A stretch of DNA of 64,000 bases. Origin: Chamaecrista fasciculata (Eukaryota; Streptophyta; Magnoliopsida; Fabales; Fabaceae). The position numbers and the translations under genes are program-made. Shown one piece after another: positions 1 to 10,257 of the stretch (positions are counted from its first letter, which is position 1; each line of letters opens with the position of its first letter). The stretch is taken from the NCBI GenBank assembly GCA_003254925.1, contig QANZ01016870.1, positions 62,001-126,000 of the forward strand, given 5' to 3'. The notes under the pieces were generated by a model, which was not told the origin of the DNA, made no database searches, and was given only the letters and a program-made list of their open reading frames with translations.

Positions 1-307
1 TATAAAAAATGGACAACCATTTGTACTTTGCATAGTTTTTCTTTTTGTTATTGATTATCTAATGTGCTATTTCTTTGTTCTGCATTAACGACAACTTTTT
101 TCAAAATTTGACAACACTAAGTAAATTATTTGTGGTATCACAAACCAAAATTGTGTCTGCAATTCTGCCCGTGATTTAGGTGGCCATGGCCGATTCATTT
201 CAAGTGTGGAGAATCATATTATTTTGACTTGTCTTCACAAAAGATGCCTTCAAAGTAGCTTAGACGTTCAAAACCATCTATGGAATTTACATAAAACAAT
301 ACATTAA

Positions 308-604
308 GGTGGCATTTGGTGTGTAGGTATAGTATCCCAAGTACATAAAAATCTGTTCAGGATTTTGATATGGAGAGACTTGACTAGAGCTAGACTTTTT
401 GGGAGATTAAGTCTCTCCACTTTTGAATCACTCTCAAAATTTGCGTTTATAGTAATAAAAATATGCTTTACATCAAAATCTCTAGAAGAAAGGTCGTAAG
501 ACATCAAACACATATATATGAACTTATTTCTTATGATCAGTCAACTTATAAATAATTTTCTAAGTATGGGCTAGTTTAAAGTTTCATCTTAAACAAACGC
601 CACC
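308..604. mobile_element. Tourist/Harbinger-like MITE in the PLD intron
   Basis: The left end reads GGTGGCATTTGG and the right end is an imperfect inverted copy ending AAACGCCACC. Both ends are flanked by TAA (305-307 and 605-607), the 3-bp target preferred by PIF/Harbinger elements. It is 297 bp long with no coding capacity. The small ORF inside it is a shadow. The family call rests on the ends and the TAA duplication only. Confidence 0.6.
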
Positions 605-711
605 TAAGTTCTTGTTTGGTTTTTATTCTCTATCTTTTCCCTTCATACCTCTACACTTCACTTTGATTCTCTTAACATGACTGCTAATCTCTATGAAACT
701 GTACTCTGTAG

Positions 712-1005
712 ATCCATGGATATAGGATGTCACTCTGGGCAGAGCACACAGGAACAATTGAGAACTGCTTCTTGCAACCAGAGAGCCTTGAATGTGTAAG
801 AAGGGTTAGAGAAATGGGTAAATTGAACTGGAAACAATTTGCAGCACCTGAAGTAACAGAGCTGAGAGGTCACCTTCTGAAATACCCAGTAGAAGTTGAT
901 CGAAGAGGAAAGGTTAAATCTATTCCTGGCCAGGAAGACTTTCCTGATGTGGGTGGCAAAATAGTCGGATCATTTCTTGCCATTCAGGAGAATTTGACCA
1001 TTTGA
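712..1005 (+). CDS. Phospholipase D beta/gamma class, last exon (partial gene)
   Basis: This is the C-terminal exon of a plant C2-domain phospholipase D, which hydrolyses phosphatidylcholine and related phospholipids to phosphatidic acid at membranes. Seen: an AG acceptor at 710-711, then a frame reading IHGYRMSLWAEHTG and ending GGKIVGSFLAIQENLTI before a TGA at 1003-1005. The GYRMSLWAEH block and the FLAIQENLTI tail are hallmarks of the plant PLD C terminus, and the tail is closest to my recollection of the beta and gamma classes. The two HKD catalytic motifs, the C2 domain and the start lie upstream of the window. I found no other exon in 1-711, which reads as intron. The exon has no internal stop. 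PLD identity is secure; the beta versus gamma assignment is less so. Confidence 0.9.
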   Translation: MHGYRMSLWAEHTGTIENCFLQPESLECVRRVREMGKLNWKQFAAPEVTELRGHLLKYPVEVDRRGKVKSIPGQEDFPDVGGKIVGSFLAIQENLTI

Positions 1006-1473
1006 TCAGATGATTGTAAATTACAAAATAGATTTTGTTTTTGTGGAAAATAATTTACAAAAAGTATAGGAGTTTGGCAATTTTGGAATACACCATAGTT
1101 GTTGAAGACTTGAAGAAACAGATGCAGTGAATAGTTACTACTTACTGCTAGTTAAACTCGGATTTTGCTTATTCTTTTGCCTTTGGGAAAAATAATAACG
1201 TGGGAAGCTGCTAACCCATATAAATTTGAGTGCATACGTTTTCTTGTCTATATATCACTAGAATTTTGGTTTTCATGCATGTAAATATTGTAATATCTGG
1301 AGCTACTATGATTTTTATAATAATTGCTAGTATGTTTGCTGTGCCGGCTGTGATGCAGTGCTTGCTCCTTAAAAATATCTTTTTTAATTTATACTCCTGG
1401 CAACAACTGTGGTAAACTTTGTTAATATTTTAATGATATTTATACTAAGAAGTATAGACACTTCATTTTGAGG

Positions 1474-1785
1474 GCGTGTCGCCGTGTCGGACACGTGTCA
1501 GTGTCCGACACCCGTACGACACCGACACGACACATATTCATAAATTTTAAAATATAAATCAATTTTTTGTGACTTTAACATGACATATAAGAAAAAATAA
1601 TAATACATATGACATATATTATGAATAAAACTTGTAATTTTTAAATTTTTCATTAAAAATTATGAATATTTAATTATTTATATATATAAATATATGGCGT
1701 GTCGTGTTGCGTAATTTTGAGAGTTTAGCGTGTCGTTGTGTCCGTGTCCGTGTCCGTGTCCGTGTCAGTGTCCATGCTTCCTAGT
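1474..1785. repeat. GTGTCC-rich short element (MITE-like)
   Basis: Both ends are made of imperfect GTGTC/GACAC hexamer runs in inverted arrangement (about 1474-1530 and 1695-1778) around an AT-rich core. The right end reads into CATGCTTCCTAG. Related fragments appear near 19450-19485 and 38045-38170. I recognise this as a common plant non-autonomous element, possibly hAT-like. I could not define a target-site duplication. Confidence 0.45.
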
Positions 1786-2959
1786 ATTTATATCATCAGT
1801 GAGAATAAAAAAGAAAAAAAAAGTTAATGAAAAAATATTTTTAAGCAAGTATTAATTAAATCATAAATTCTATATTAGTGTCAATTATATTAGTGTTAAA
1901 AATTTGACAGATACAAAATTGAGTCTAATATTAAAATTTAGATATCCAGTAACACCAAAGTCCAAACAATTTTTTATCCACATAAGTCATACCATTTAGT
2001 ATATAGGCTTTATTTGGGCCAAAACAAGAAGTATAAAAGGTTACAAAAATGTTGTTGCCTAAAATAATATACAAATGTGCAATTTTGGTCCATTGTCTTT
2101 AAAGTAAGTTGTAATTTAGATATTTATCTTTTTTTTAATTATTATAATTCCTGTTTTTTAAATTTCTCAAAAGTTCCATTCCTTATCTCAGTAATCAAAT
2201 GTAGTTATATTTCTTTTATTTTAATTCGATCAATCTTGAGTTATGTGTTACTTTGGGTGAGCCTTTTCTTTGTTCAATTGGAACGGTTAACAAAGAAGAT
2301 TAAATTAGACTTGGAAAGTGGGCTTGTAAGTTTTATAATCAAACTAGCAAAGTTGGTCATGTGTCTCTCGTTCAAGATTGATTGCAATGAGTTCGAAGTT
2401 ACGGGTAACTATTGACGAGTTTTTTTTCCTGTGTAGTTGGGACTGTCAACAAACGAAATTAAATTGGGTCTGAAAATGATTTTTCATAATTTTTCACTTT
2501 TTGATTCCAGAATCACTTGTTGGCCAGATTTGTTTTCATTTGTTTATAGTCCCAACTGAACAAAAAGGACTTGTCAAGAACAGTCGTAATTCTAAACTAC
2601 TCGTAATCGAATTTGAACTATAGAGATATAATCAACTTTTTTTTTTTTTGCTATTCTTTAATTGTGAAGCAAGTCACCTATTTTCAAAGCTCAAATTGAC
2701 CTTATTTACTAATGGTTTTAATTAAATAAAAAAAAAACATCAAAAGTAACATGTAGTTCAACACTTGACACTCGTCATATTCCATCTTGAAACAAGAGAG
2801 ATAGCTACATTCATCTATTGAAACCGATGAGTAAAATTTTGAAATAAATCAAAATTGCATAAAAAAAGATAAAGGACAAGATGACAACTTACCCTAAAAA
2901 TAAGGGAGTAAAAATGCACTTTGAGCAATTAAATAAATTTCAACTTACCACATTTTATT

Positions 2960-3195
2960 ATGAGTAAACTAATAATTTGATCTCTAAAAGATCTCTGTGT
3001 TAATAACTCAGTTTCTAAAAGATTAAAATGTACAATTTAATTTTTAAAAGATCAAAATAGTATATTTTTTAATTTCTAAAAATTAAAATGATATACTATT
3101 TAGTTGATAAAAAGAACTAATTAATATACCATTTTAATTTTTTAATGATTAAATTGTACATTTTAATATTTGAAGGATTGAATCAGAAGTTTTAT
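2960..3195. repeat. A/T-rich fold-back element
   Basis: Two arms with repeated 'tctaaaag' and 'attaaaatgtaca' blocks form an imperfect inverted repeat around about 3080. Similar fold-backs sit in the introns of the Nudix gene near 54305-54540. It has no coding capacity. It is probably a decayed MULE-type MITE. Confidence 0.4.
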
Positions 3196-3406
3196 ATAGC
3201 ATCAAATGTTAGGATCTTCTATCAACGAACTATTTAGGATTTTTGTTCTTGCAAGTTGCTGCTATTACACTTACACGACTACGGTTCGATACTAAGATCA
3301 TCATCTTCGTCTTCGTCTTTCTCGCATTCGCAGAGCAACATCCTCTATCACCCATCTAAACCTAAAACCCTCAAAACCACAAACAAAATGCAGAAGTGAA
3401 CTGAGG

Positions 3407-6400
3407 ATGAAGGCGCAGAAAATCAGGGGATGGGCACTTTCACGTGCCCTCAGCTCCACCTCCGCCTCACTACCTCCGTCTTCTCAATCGGCATCGAGTT
3501 TCCCTCTGAAGACTGTCACCAAAACAAACTTCGATGCCTCACTCGCTGAGCTCCGCGACCATATTCGAGTTTCAGACTTCGTCGCCATTGACCTTGAAAT
3601 GACTGGAATCACCAGCGCTCCATGGCGGGAGTCCTTCGAGTTCGACCGCCCCGACATTCGCTACCTCAAGGCCAAGGATTCCGCTGATAAGTTCGCCGTC
3701 GTCCAATTCGGTGTCTGTCCCTTCCGCTGGGACCCCGCTAAGCACTTCTTCGTCGCTTATCCGTGAGTATACTATTGATTTTGTGTCAATTTTTTTTGTT
3801 TTGGGTTATAGTCTCTTCTGCATCCTTGGTTTATGAGAAATTTGAAGCGAAGTAGAGAGAGGATTGTGAAATTTGATGGAATTAGCGGAACTCGGAATCT
3901 CTGTTGATTAGAAAGAAAAGCTACTAAAGTGTTAATTTTCTCCGTGTAAATGCTAGCATACCTAAATTAGGTTGAATGACAAATGATCGGCATATTGGGG
4001 TTGCTTATACTTCTGGTAAGTTGTAGTGTAAGGCGATTTTAATGGTAGTGCTCACTGCTCAGCACCATCCAGCTAAATTTGAAAATCTGTGTCACTGACT
4101 CACTAGACTCTTTGACGGTGAATCTGGAGCCTCCCCTTAGAAATAATCACTTGATTATCAGTTTGACGGAATGGAAGTTTAAATATCGTTGTGTAATGTT
4201 ACAACTTCAGTGTAATCAGGAAGTGCATTTTATATGTTATCTGTGTCACTGAAAACATTCATATAGAGTTTGTACGACTAATATTTTCTTTTTTGAAATC
4301 TGTCCTTAGTTCCGCTCTAATCAGCATATTAATATTTTTTTTCTTTCAATTGACAGTATGAGGCATTTGCTTTAAGAGGTTTTCCGTATGCTTTATTTAT
4401 GTGCTTTCATGCAACACAGTCTTTATAATCTTTTGTTTATTTTCTTTGTTCGTGTGATGGACTGATATGGATTCTGGTCTGATTAAGATAATGCTCTTTG
4501 GCAGGCACAATTTTTACGTTTTTCCACGACAGGAGCTTGCTGGTCTGGGTCCTCGTAATGAGTTTCTGTGTCAGACTACTTCAATTGATTTCTTGGCTAA
4601 ATACCAGTTTGATTTTAATGCATGCATACATGAAGGTTGATTACTTTTCCTTCCCTTTCTTGTGGTTACCTTTGGCGTTAAATTAATTATCGTGTTGGTT
4701 TGCGTACTTCATTTGTGATAATAACCATGTCAACTCAAAAGTTAAGCTTTTAAGTGAAAGTACAAATGTTCTTTTACTATAATCTCCTGCTATACACACT
4801 TACACATACTTGGAAAAGTTAAAGATGTGGAAACTTCTCTCAGGTATATGTAATTTAAATGCTTGGATTGTTCTAATAAAAAATGAAATGTAAACTATGG
4901 GTTGTGGAGACTGTAGGCAAGCTGGAAACGTTATGGGACATTCAAGAGTCTTAAAGGCTATAATCTTAATCATAATATTGACATCTGGATTTTAGTAGTT
5001 GGCCTATTGTAGTCCATCAATAGGATGGACATTTGAAATGTCTATACAATGTCATAACTCATAACACACTTTTATATACTTGTAGTTTGAGAGTTTGCAC
5101 CCTTGGACAATGTCAGGAATATCTTATTTGTCCAGAGAACAAGAAGGTGAAGCAATAAGGTCTTTGGATTCCACTTATGGTGGTGAGACGTCCGATGAGG
5201 ATCCTTGGGGTAGTGTGGAAAATGTCAGAGACTTGCCATCGCTCAGCATGGCAGATGTTTTGTTCACTGAACGAATGAAAAGCAGATTCAGTGAATGGCG
5301 TGATGGGTTATTACGGGAGAAGAGTGAAAATGACAAAATTCCAGGATTCTCCAAAGACTCAAAACAACAACTTCGAGTCATTTTCTTTAAGATGCGTCCA
5401 GCTCTTCAACTTCATGGATTCACCTCTCATCAACTTAAAATGATTAAGTTGGTACGGTGGTTTTATCTTGTCCCCTTAGTACATAGGATTACTTTGTCTC
5501 ACATGTTTTGATAGGTCTAGTTGTAGAACTAAGCACATTTTAGTATTCCACTCATATTCTTTATTTTGAAATGGCTGTTGATGACAGAGTTGACAAATTT
5601 TCAGGTCATCAGAAAGCATTTCAGAGATCTTTATTATGTCGAAGTAAACAATGAAGCTTCTGGTTTGCAACAAATGGTCATATATACAGACTCGACGGAT
5701 GATCTGAAATTACTTCTGGTAATATATGTTGACTTTTTGCATAATTAAATGCAAAGAAAATAATAGTCTAAGCTTTAAAGGTATAGATATGGCTTCTCTT
5801 TATATATGTTCATGATGAGTCTGAGATAAGCAGAGGGCTAATATCGGCAGTTAAACTGACGTTTTCTGTTGCTTCTTGTTTAGTGCCTAAAGTAGTGTAC
5901 CTTAATTTCTTGCAGAAGGAGGTCAAAGATGATCATCTAAAGGCAGCAAAGATGAAGATCCAAAATGCAGTAGGATTCCGCCATGTTATTGACCTCCTTT
6001 CCTCAGAAAAGAAGCTGATAGTTGGTCACAATTGTTTTCTGGGTATCTATATCATTCTCAATGTCAATTCTCGAACAAGCTATTTTATTTTATGAGATTC
6101 TAATATTATACCACTCAATGTTACAGATATTGCTCATGTATACAGCAAATTTATAGGTTCACTTCCAAGGACTGCTGAAGAGTTTGTCTCCTCTGTTAAC
6201 AAGTACTTTCCACACATTGTTGACACCAAAATACTCTTTAATAGCAATACTATTCTCCAAGAAAGGATGAAAAGGCGTGGAAAATCACTGGGCTCTCTAT
6301 TTTCCTTCTTCTGTCCACAAATCGCTGTTGGATTCAAAAGCAGTGATCTAACTTCTCTCTCTTCCATGAAAGTGGAGGTTCAAGTGAATGATTCAAGGTC

Positions 6401-7728
6401 TGTTTCACTTCACCTTGTTTATGTATTCTGACCTGGTAATGCCTTATTTAGCTAGTAGCTTCGAATGACTGGCAATAAAGATGGTGGTATGCTTGTTTGT
6501 GTTATTCGAAATAACTAATTTTGTTATGCATATTAAAGAAGACGAGATGCCTAATCATCAGTTTGGGAAACTTGGAGCTATGATTCAACTTTGAGTTCTT
6601 AAATGAATCCTCTGAACCTGCATATCGATTTAACTTCACATCCTATCATAGTTATAGGAGTCTTATAGTCCATCAATTTTCATACACGACACATTTCTTT
6701 TCCTCTATATTTTTCATGCTCTTTAGTTTGAAAAGATTTGTATATACGGCTGATTGTACTTCTATCTCTTGTGAGAGGTTTTTTGTTGCCTACATATCTG
6801 CAATCTGCACAAAAGATTTTTTTAAAAAAAGTTATATTTCCTTCCGCATTGTATTCTGTCCAAGCAGAGGAGCCTCTGTAGAAGCTTCGCTGATACCAGT
6901 ATAATATGTACATGCAGGTCATCTAGCTGGAATCCTGGAGGCAAGCATGAAGCAGGATATGATGCTTTTATGACCGGATGTGTCTTTGCCCAATTGTGCA
7001 GTCATTTAGGAATTGATTTTAAACTCCATGAATCTTTACAAAATTTAGCCCTCAATGACAAAATTCAGAAGTACGTCAACATTCTCTACCTTAGTTGGAT
7101 ACATGGGGACCTTATTGATCTAAGTACTGGTGATAAGATTGCAGAATTTTCAGAGACTCATAATAAATTCAAGAAGCAGTGCCAAAAGATTTTGTTTGAG
7201 AACGTAGTTCTTTTGTGGGGACTTCCTTCCAAGCTCAAGACAAGTGAAGTAAGAGAGTGTATGTCCAAAGCTTTTGGACCGACTTCTGTAGTTTCTGTCT
7301 GCCGTATGGATGAAACTGCGGTATTCGTCCAGCTGAGCAAGACACACCTAGTCTCTGACTTTCTTAAGTTGAAGGACACGTTGGAGAGGGACGACACTCC
7401 CATATCAGTTTTGCATCCTCTAGCAAAACTATTAGAAGGTGGAAATACATGTGTTGCTGATTATGATACCTACAAGGAAATTTGTTGTTCCCCACTTTCA
7501 GAGATTCTGTTTGCTGATCAAGCAAAGGCAGTTGGTATTAAGTGGAAGACCAAATTGGTAGAACGTGGGGCAGCATTGGAGAACGAAGATAACAAAGATT
7601 CCAGATTAGATGATGTAATTACTGCTCTAAGGTTTGTAGAGAAGACTGAGCCAACCACAACAGACGAGATTGTAGAAGAACCTTTTTGTGCAGCTGAAGT
7701 CAATCAAGTTAAAACTGCCAGTTTATGA
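3407..7728 (+). CDS. PARN: Poly(A)-specific ribonuclease PARN (AHG2-like)
   Basis: This is a DEDDh-family 3' exonuclease that shortens poly(A) tails. In Arabidopsis the AHG2 protein acts on mitochondrial transcripts. Exons placed by frame: 3407-3762, 4505-4635, 5117-5451, 5605-5718, 5916-6042, 6127-6397 and 6918-7728. They total 2145 nt, or 714 residues plus stop. The catalytic set is present: D62 and E64 in DLEMTG, D355 after HNCFL (completed across the intron 5 junction), and H455 and D460 in HEAGYD. The first 35 residues are rich in Ser, Ala and Arg and lack acids, which fits a mitochondrial presequence. An R3H-like stretch lies around residues 255-295. The third exon starts after the AG at 5115-5116, not at the earlier AGs near 5085-5093, because only that keeps the frame. 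No break is seen. A second PARN-like paralogue group exists in plants, so the AHG2 assignment is likely rather than certain. Confidence 0.93.
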
Positions 7729-7992
7729 GTACTCAATATTTATTATGTATTTTCTTTTACCAAAAAAAAAAATTATTAGGTATTTTAGGTGTTTGTTTTC
7801 TAGTTACTCAACAAAAATATAACCAATGAAAGAAATGTTTTTGAAAGATATAATGGGATATATGTTGAGCTGTAAGAAAATATTCATCTATGTATCTATT
7901 GGAAATCTCGATACGGAACACCTAGAAACTACAAAGTTTTGCTCTTTGTGGTTACTCTAGTGATGGTTTTGTTGGTTATGAGCATTGGGCAT

Positions 7993-8319
7993 TGTTAGAA
8001 CCCAAAGATAGAAAATGTTGAATATATTATGTATAACAGAAATTACAGCCCTCGCAGTAGAAACAATAGATTAAAACAGCTTCACTGAGACACAAGAACA
8101 GTAAAATACAGCAAATAACATGAGGTACTTAGCTTTGGAGAGATTAGACTCTCTCCCAACCTTAGCTTTCAAGAGGTCAAGTTCTCTTCCAACCTTTTCT
8201 CCAATATTTCCTTACCTTCATAACCCCAAAACATCCCTCTAAAATACCCTCATAGCAGCATATACACATGCCTTTGTCGATCCCCTGCCCTCTATTCTTT
8301 TGTTTCTCTTTCCCTAACA
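7993..8319 (-). mobile_element. Probable solo LTR fossil, Ty1/copia or TRIM type
   Basis: It starts TGTTAG and ends CTAACA, is 327 bp long, and read on the minus strand resembles a short plant LTR. No coding part is attached and I see no matching 5-bp flanks, so it is an old solo copy or a fragment. Confidence 0.4.
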
Positions 8320-8649
8320 ATATGTTATTTTGTCCATCCTCTCATCCACTTTCTCTTATCATGTGTCTTTGCCCATGGCATTACTTTATTATTTATTGAG
8401 GGCCCATGAGGAATCATATATTCTTAGAATTTATGAAAGCAGATTGTATTACGAACCGTTGTGTTCGAAAATTGTTGTCAGAGATTATTATAAAGGATGT
8501 GAAGAGAAAAAAAATGAAAAATGTATATGGAATTAGAAAGATATAAAAAGGACTGGAGTATTGTGCAATTCCTTTTAAGTTAAAATAATTGTTCTAACAT
8601 CCTTCTAACATTATATTATATGCATGATATTATATAAGAGATGCTTCAG

Positions 8650-9215
8650 AAGATGAGCCACATTAATTTAATATCATTTGATATACACATTTTTAGTAGA
8701 TCGTTCACCAGAGTTGTTCCTTGTTCCCCCCATCAGGAGAGGGACTAGTGATATACCCATCTCTAGTGGATCGCCTTGTAAAGCTATTCCTTGCCTCCAC
8801 CATTTGGGAAGGGACTAGTGATATACATGATTTTTGGTTGCTCGCTAGCCCATTGTTACTCCTAGGTTCGCTCACCAGCCCTTATCAGAGCTCCTAGGTC
8901 GCTCAACTCCGAGATATTAGGAACCCAATTCCCTGATACCTCAGGGTTAGTCGCACAATAACCCACAACAACTCTATGCCCATTATCTGACTCCGAGATT
9001 TTGGGGATCCATATCCCGATCCTCGAAACCTCAGTAGCCTGTTGGCCTTCCTTCTCTATAAATACTTCAGCATAAACTTGAAGTCATGTTAGCTACCCCT
9101 GATCTCTTACTAGCTTAAGCGTTAGAGTCTTTTTGTAAGGCCACCCTGCAGCATTTCAACCGGAGCATTCAATCAATTAGTTTTTGCAGCTCACCCGACA
9201 AACTAAGGTAAGGAA
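8650..9215 (+). mobile_element. Probable solo LTR fossil, Ty3/gypsy-like
   Basis: It is more GC-rich than its surroundings. It carries a CTATAAATAC TATA-like box near 9055, followed by an 'agcttaagcgttagagtc' block of the kind seen at the R-U5 boundary of plant gypsy LTRs. Near its start are two tandem ~88-bp units that each end 'gggactagtgatatac'. No internal coding region is attached. It looks old. The boundaries are approximate. Confidence 0.4.
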
Positions 9216-9329
9216 CTAGCCCTACTTTCATTCTAACGTTATATACTTATATCATATGCATGATTTAAATGTACAATAAGAGAGATGGTTCTAAAGATGA
9301 GCTTTATTTAATTAAGGGTTCTTCTAATA

Positions 9330-9492
9330 TGTGCCCTAAGGGCACATGTTAAGGTTCATTTTGATTGGTCAAGTGAGTTTTCAAACATTAAAAATTATCT
9401 TTTAAATGAATTTTCGTAGATTTCAAGATATGAGATGCTATACTAACCAATCAGAAGAAACCTTAAAATGTGCCCTAAGAGCATATGTTAGA
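9330..9492. mobile_element. Palindromic MITE
   Basis: Left arm CTAATATGTGCCCTAAGGGC and right arm, read in reverse complement, CTAACATATGCTCTTAGGGC form terminal inverted repeats that continue for about 45 bp and include an ATTGGT motif in both arms. It is about 163 bp with no coding capacity. The superfamily is unknown because no clear target duplication is visible. Confidence 0.5.
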
Positions 9493-10257
9493 TAAATCCT
9501 TTACTTAATATCATAAATATTTAACAAAATAAAATTACATTCTAATATGTTCACCAAGCAAATCACATGTTATTTAAATGAAAATTTTTAAACCAAATTA
9601 TCTGATCCCTTTTTGTAATTTATTATTTAAAGTCTAAATCAAAGTTAATGTAAATATGAAAAAAATAAGTTTGATCTTAAAAATAAATAATAAGTTGTAA
9701 AATTTGTAACGGCTATATGAATAATTTTATACTAGCATGTGTAATCATAGTGAGTTATCTTTGTTGGAAAATGGTGGGTCAACAGTCAGCACTCACTCAG
9801 CAGCCAGAAGCATCACGTGGCCTTTTCCTGTTGTTGTTGGGATTGGCTAGTATAATGTCACTTGCAAATGTTAGCGTCTTTTTCAATCATTTACATCATT
9901 CAAGCTTCAATACTTGCCCTTATTCCTTATTTTGAGCTTATATGGTGGCAGTTCTTTTCTTCAAAGTTATCAAAATCATTTTTAGTAGTAACACACAAAT
10001 TTATAATTTTCACTTTTTTTTTTTTTTTTTTNTTTTTTTTGAAAGGAAGTGCATCTTTTGTGCTTAGATTCCCTTACTTCACTACTCCCATCACATCCAA
10101 AAATTTTAAATTCATGGACGCGTCCTCTTTCTAACGGTTTAATTAACCCCCAAATTTTCCCACCCACCATACCATCACTTTCTTCTTCTTCTTCCTCTTT
10201 TGTTCTTCATTTCCTCCATCACTGAATATCTCCCACTCTCTTCTCATCACTCCATTA

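Larger units (their letters stand above)
1006..3406. other. Intergenic region between PLD and PARN
   Basis: It starts with the PLD 3' UTR and runs into AT-rich DNA without a convincing gene. It holds the GTGTCC-rich element at 1474-1785, an old dispersed repeat around 2300-2640 that recurs near 40250-40500, and an A/T-rich fold-back at 2960-3195. The 112-residue ORF at 2077-2415 lies in this repeat and matches no family I know. The PARN 5' UTR occupies roughly the last 80-100 bp, with CT-rich sequence at 3295-3360. Confidence 0.6.
7729..10257. other. Intergenic region between PARN and LecRK
   Basis: This holds no gene that I can support. It contains two LTR fossils (7993-8319 and about 8650-9215), a palindromic MITE at 9330-9492, and a homopolymer T tract at 10013-10040 with one N. 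Copies of a roughly 60-bp sequence containing 'atgcatgat' flank the second fossil (8600-8660 and 9230-9305). The last 110 bp are CT-rich and are probably the LecRK 5' UTR. Confidence 0.6.

Noticed and set aside
5095-5511. ORF starting upstream of PARN exon 3 and running past its donor
   Set aside because: Only 5117-5451 keeps the frame with both neighbours and matches PARN. The extra residues on both sides are intron.
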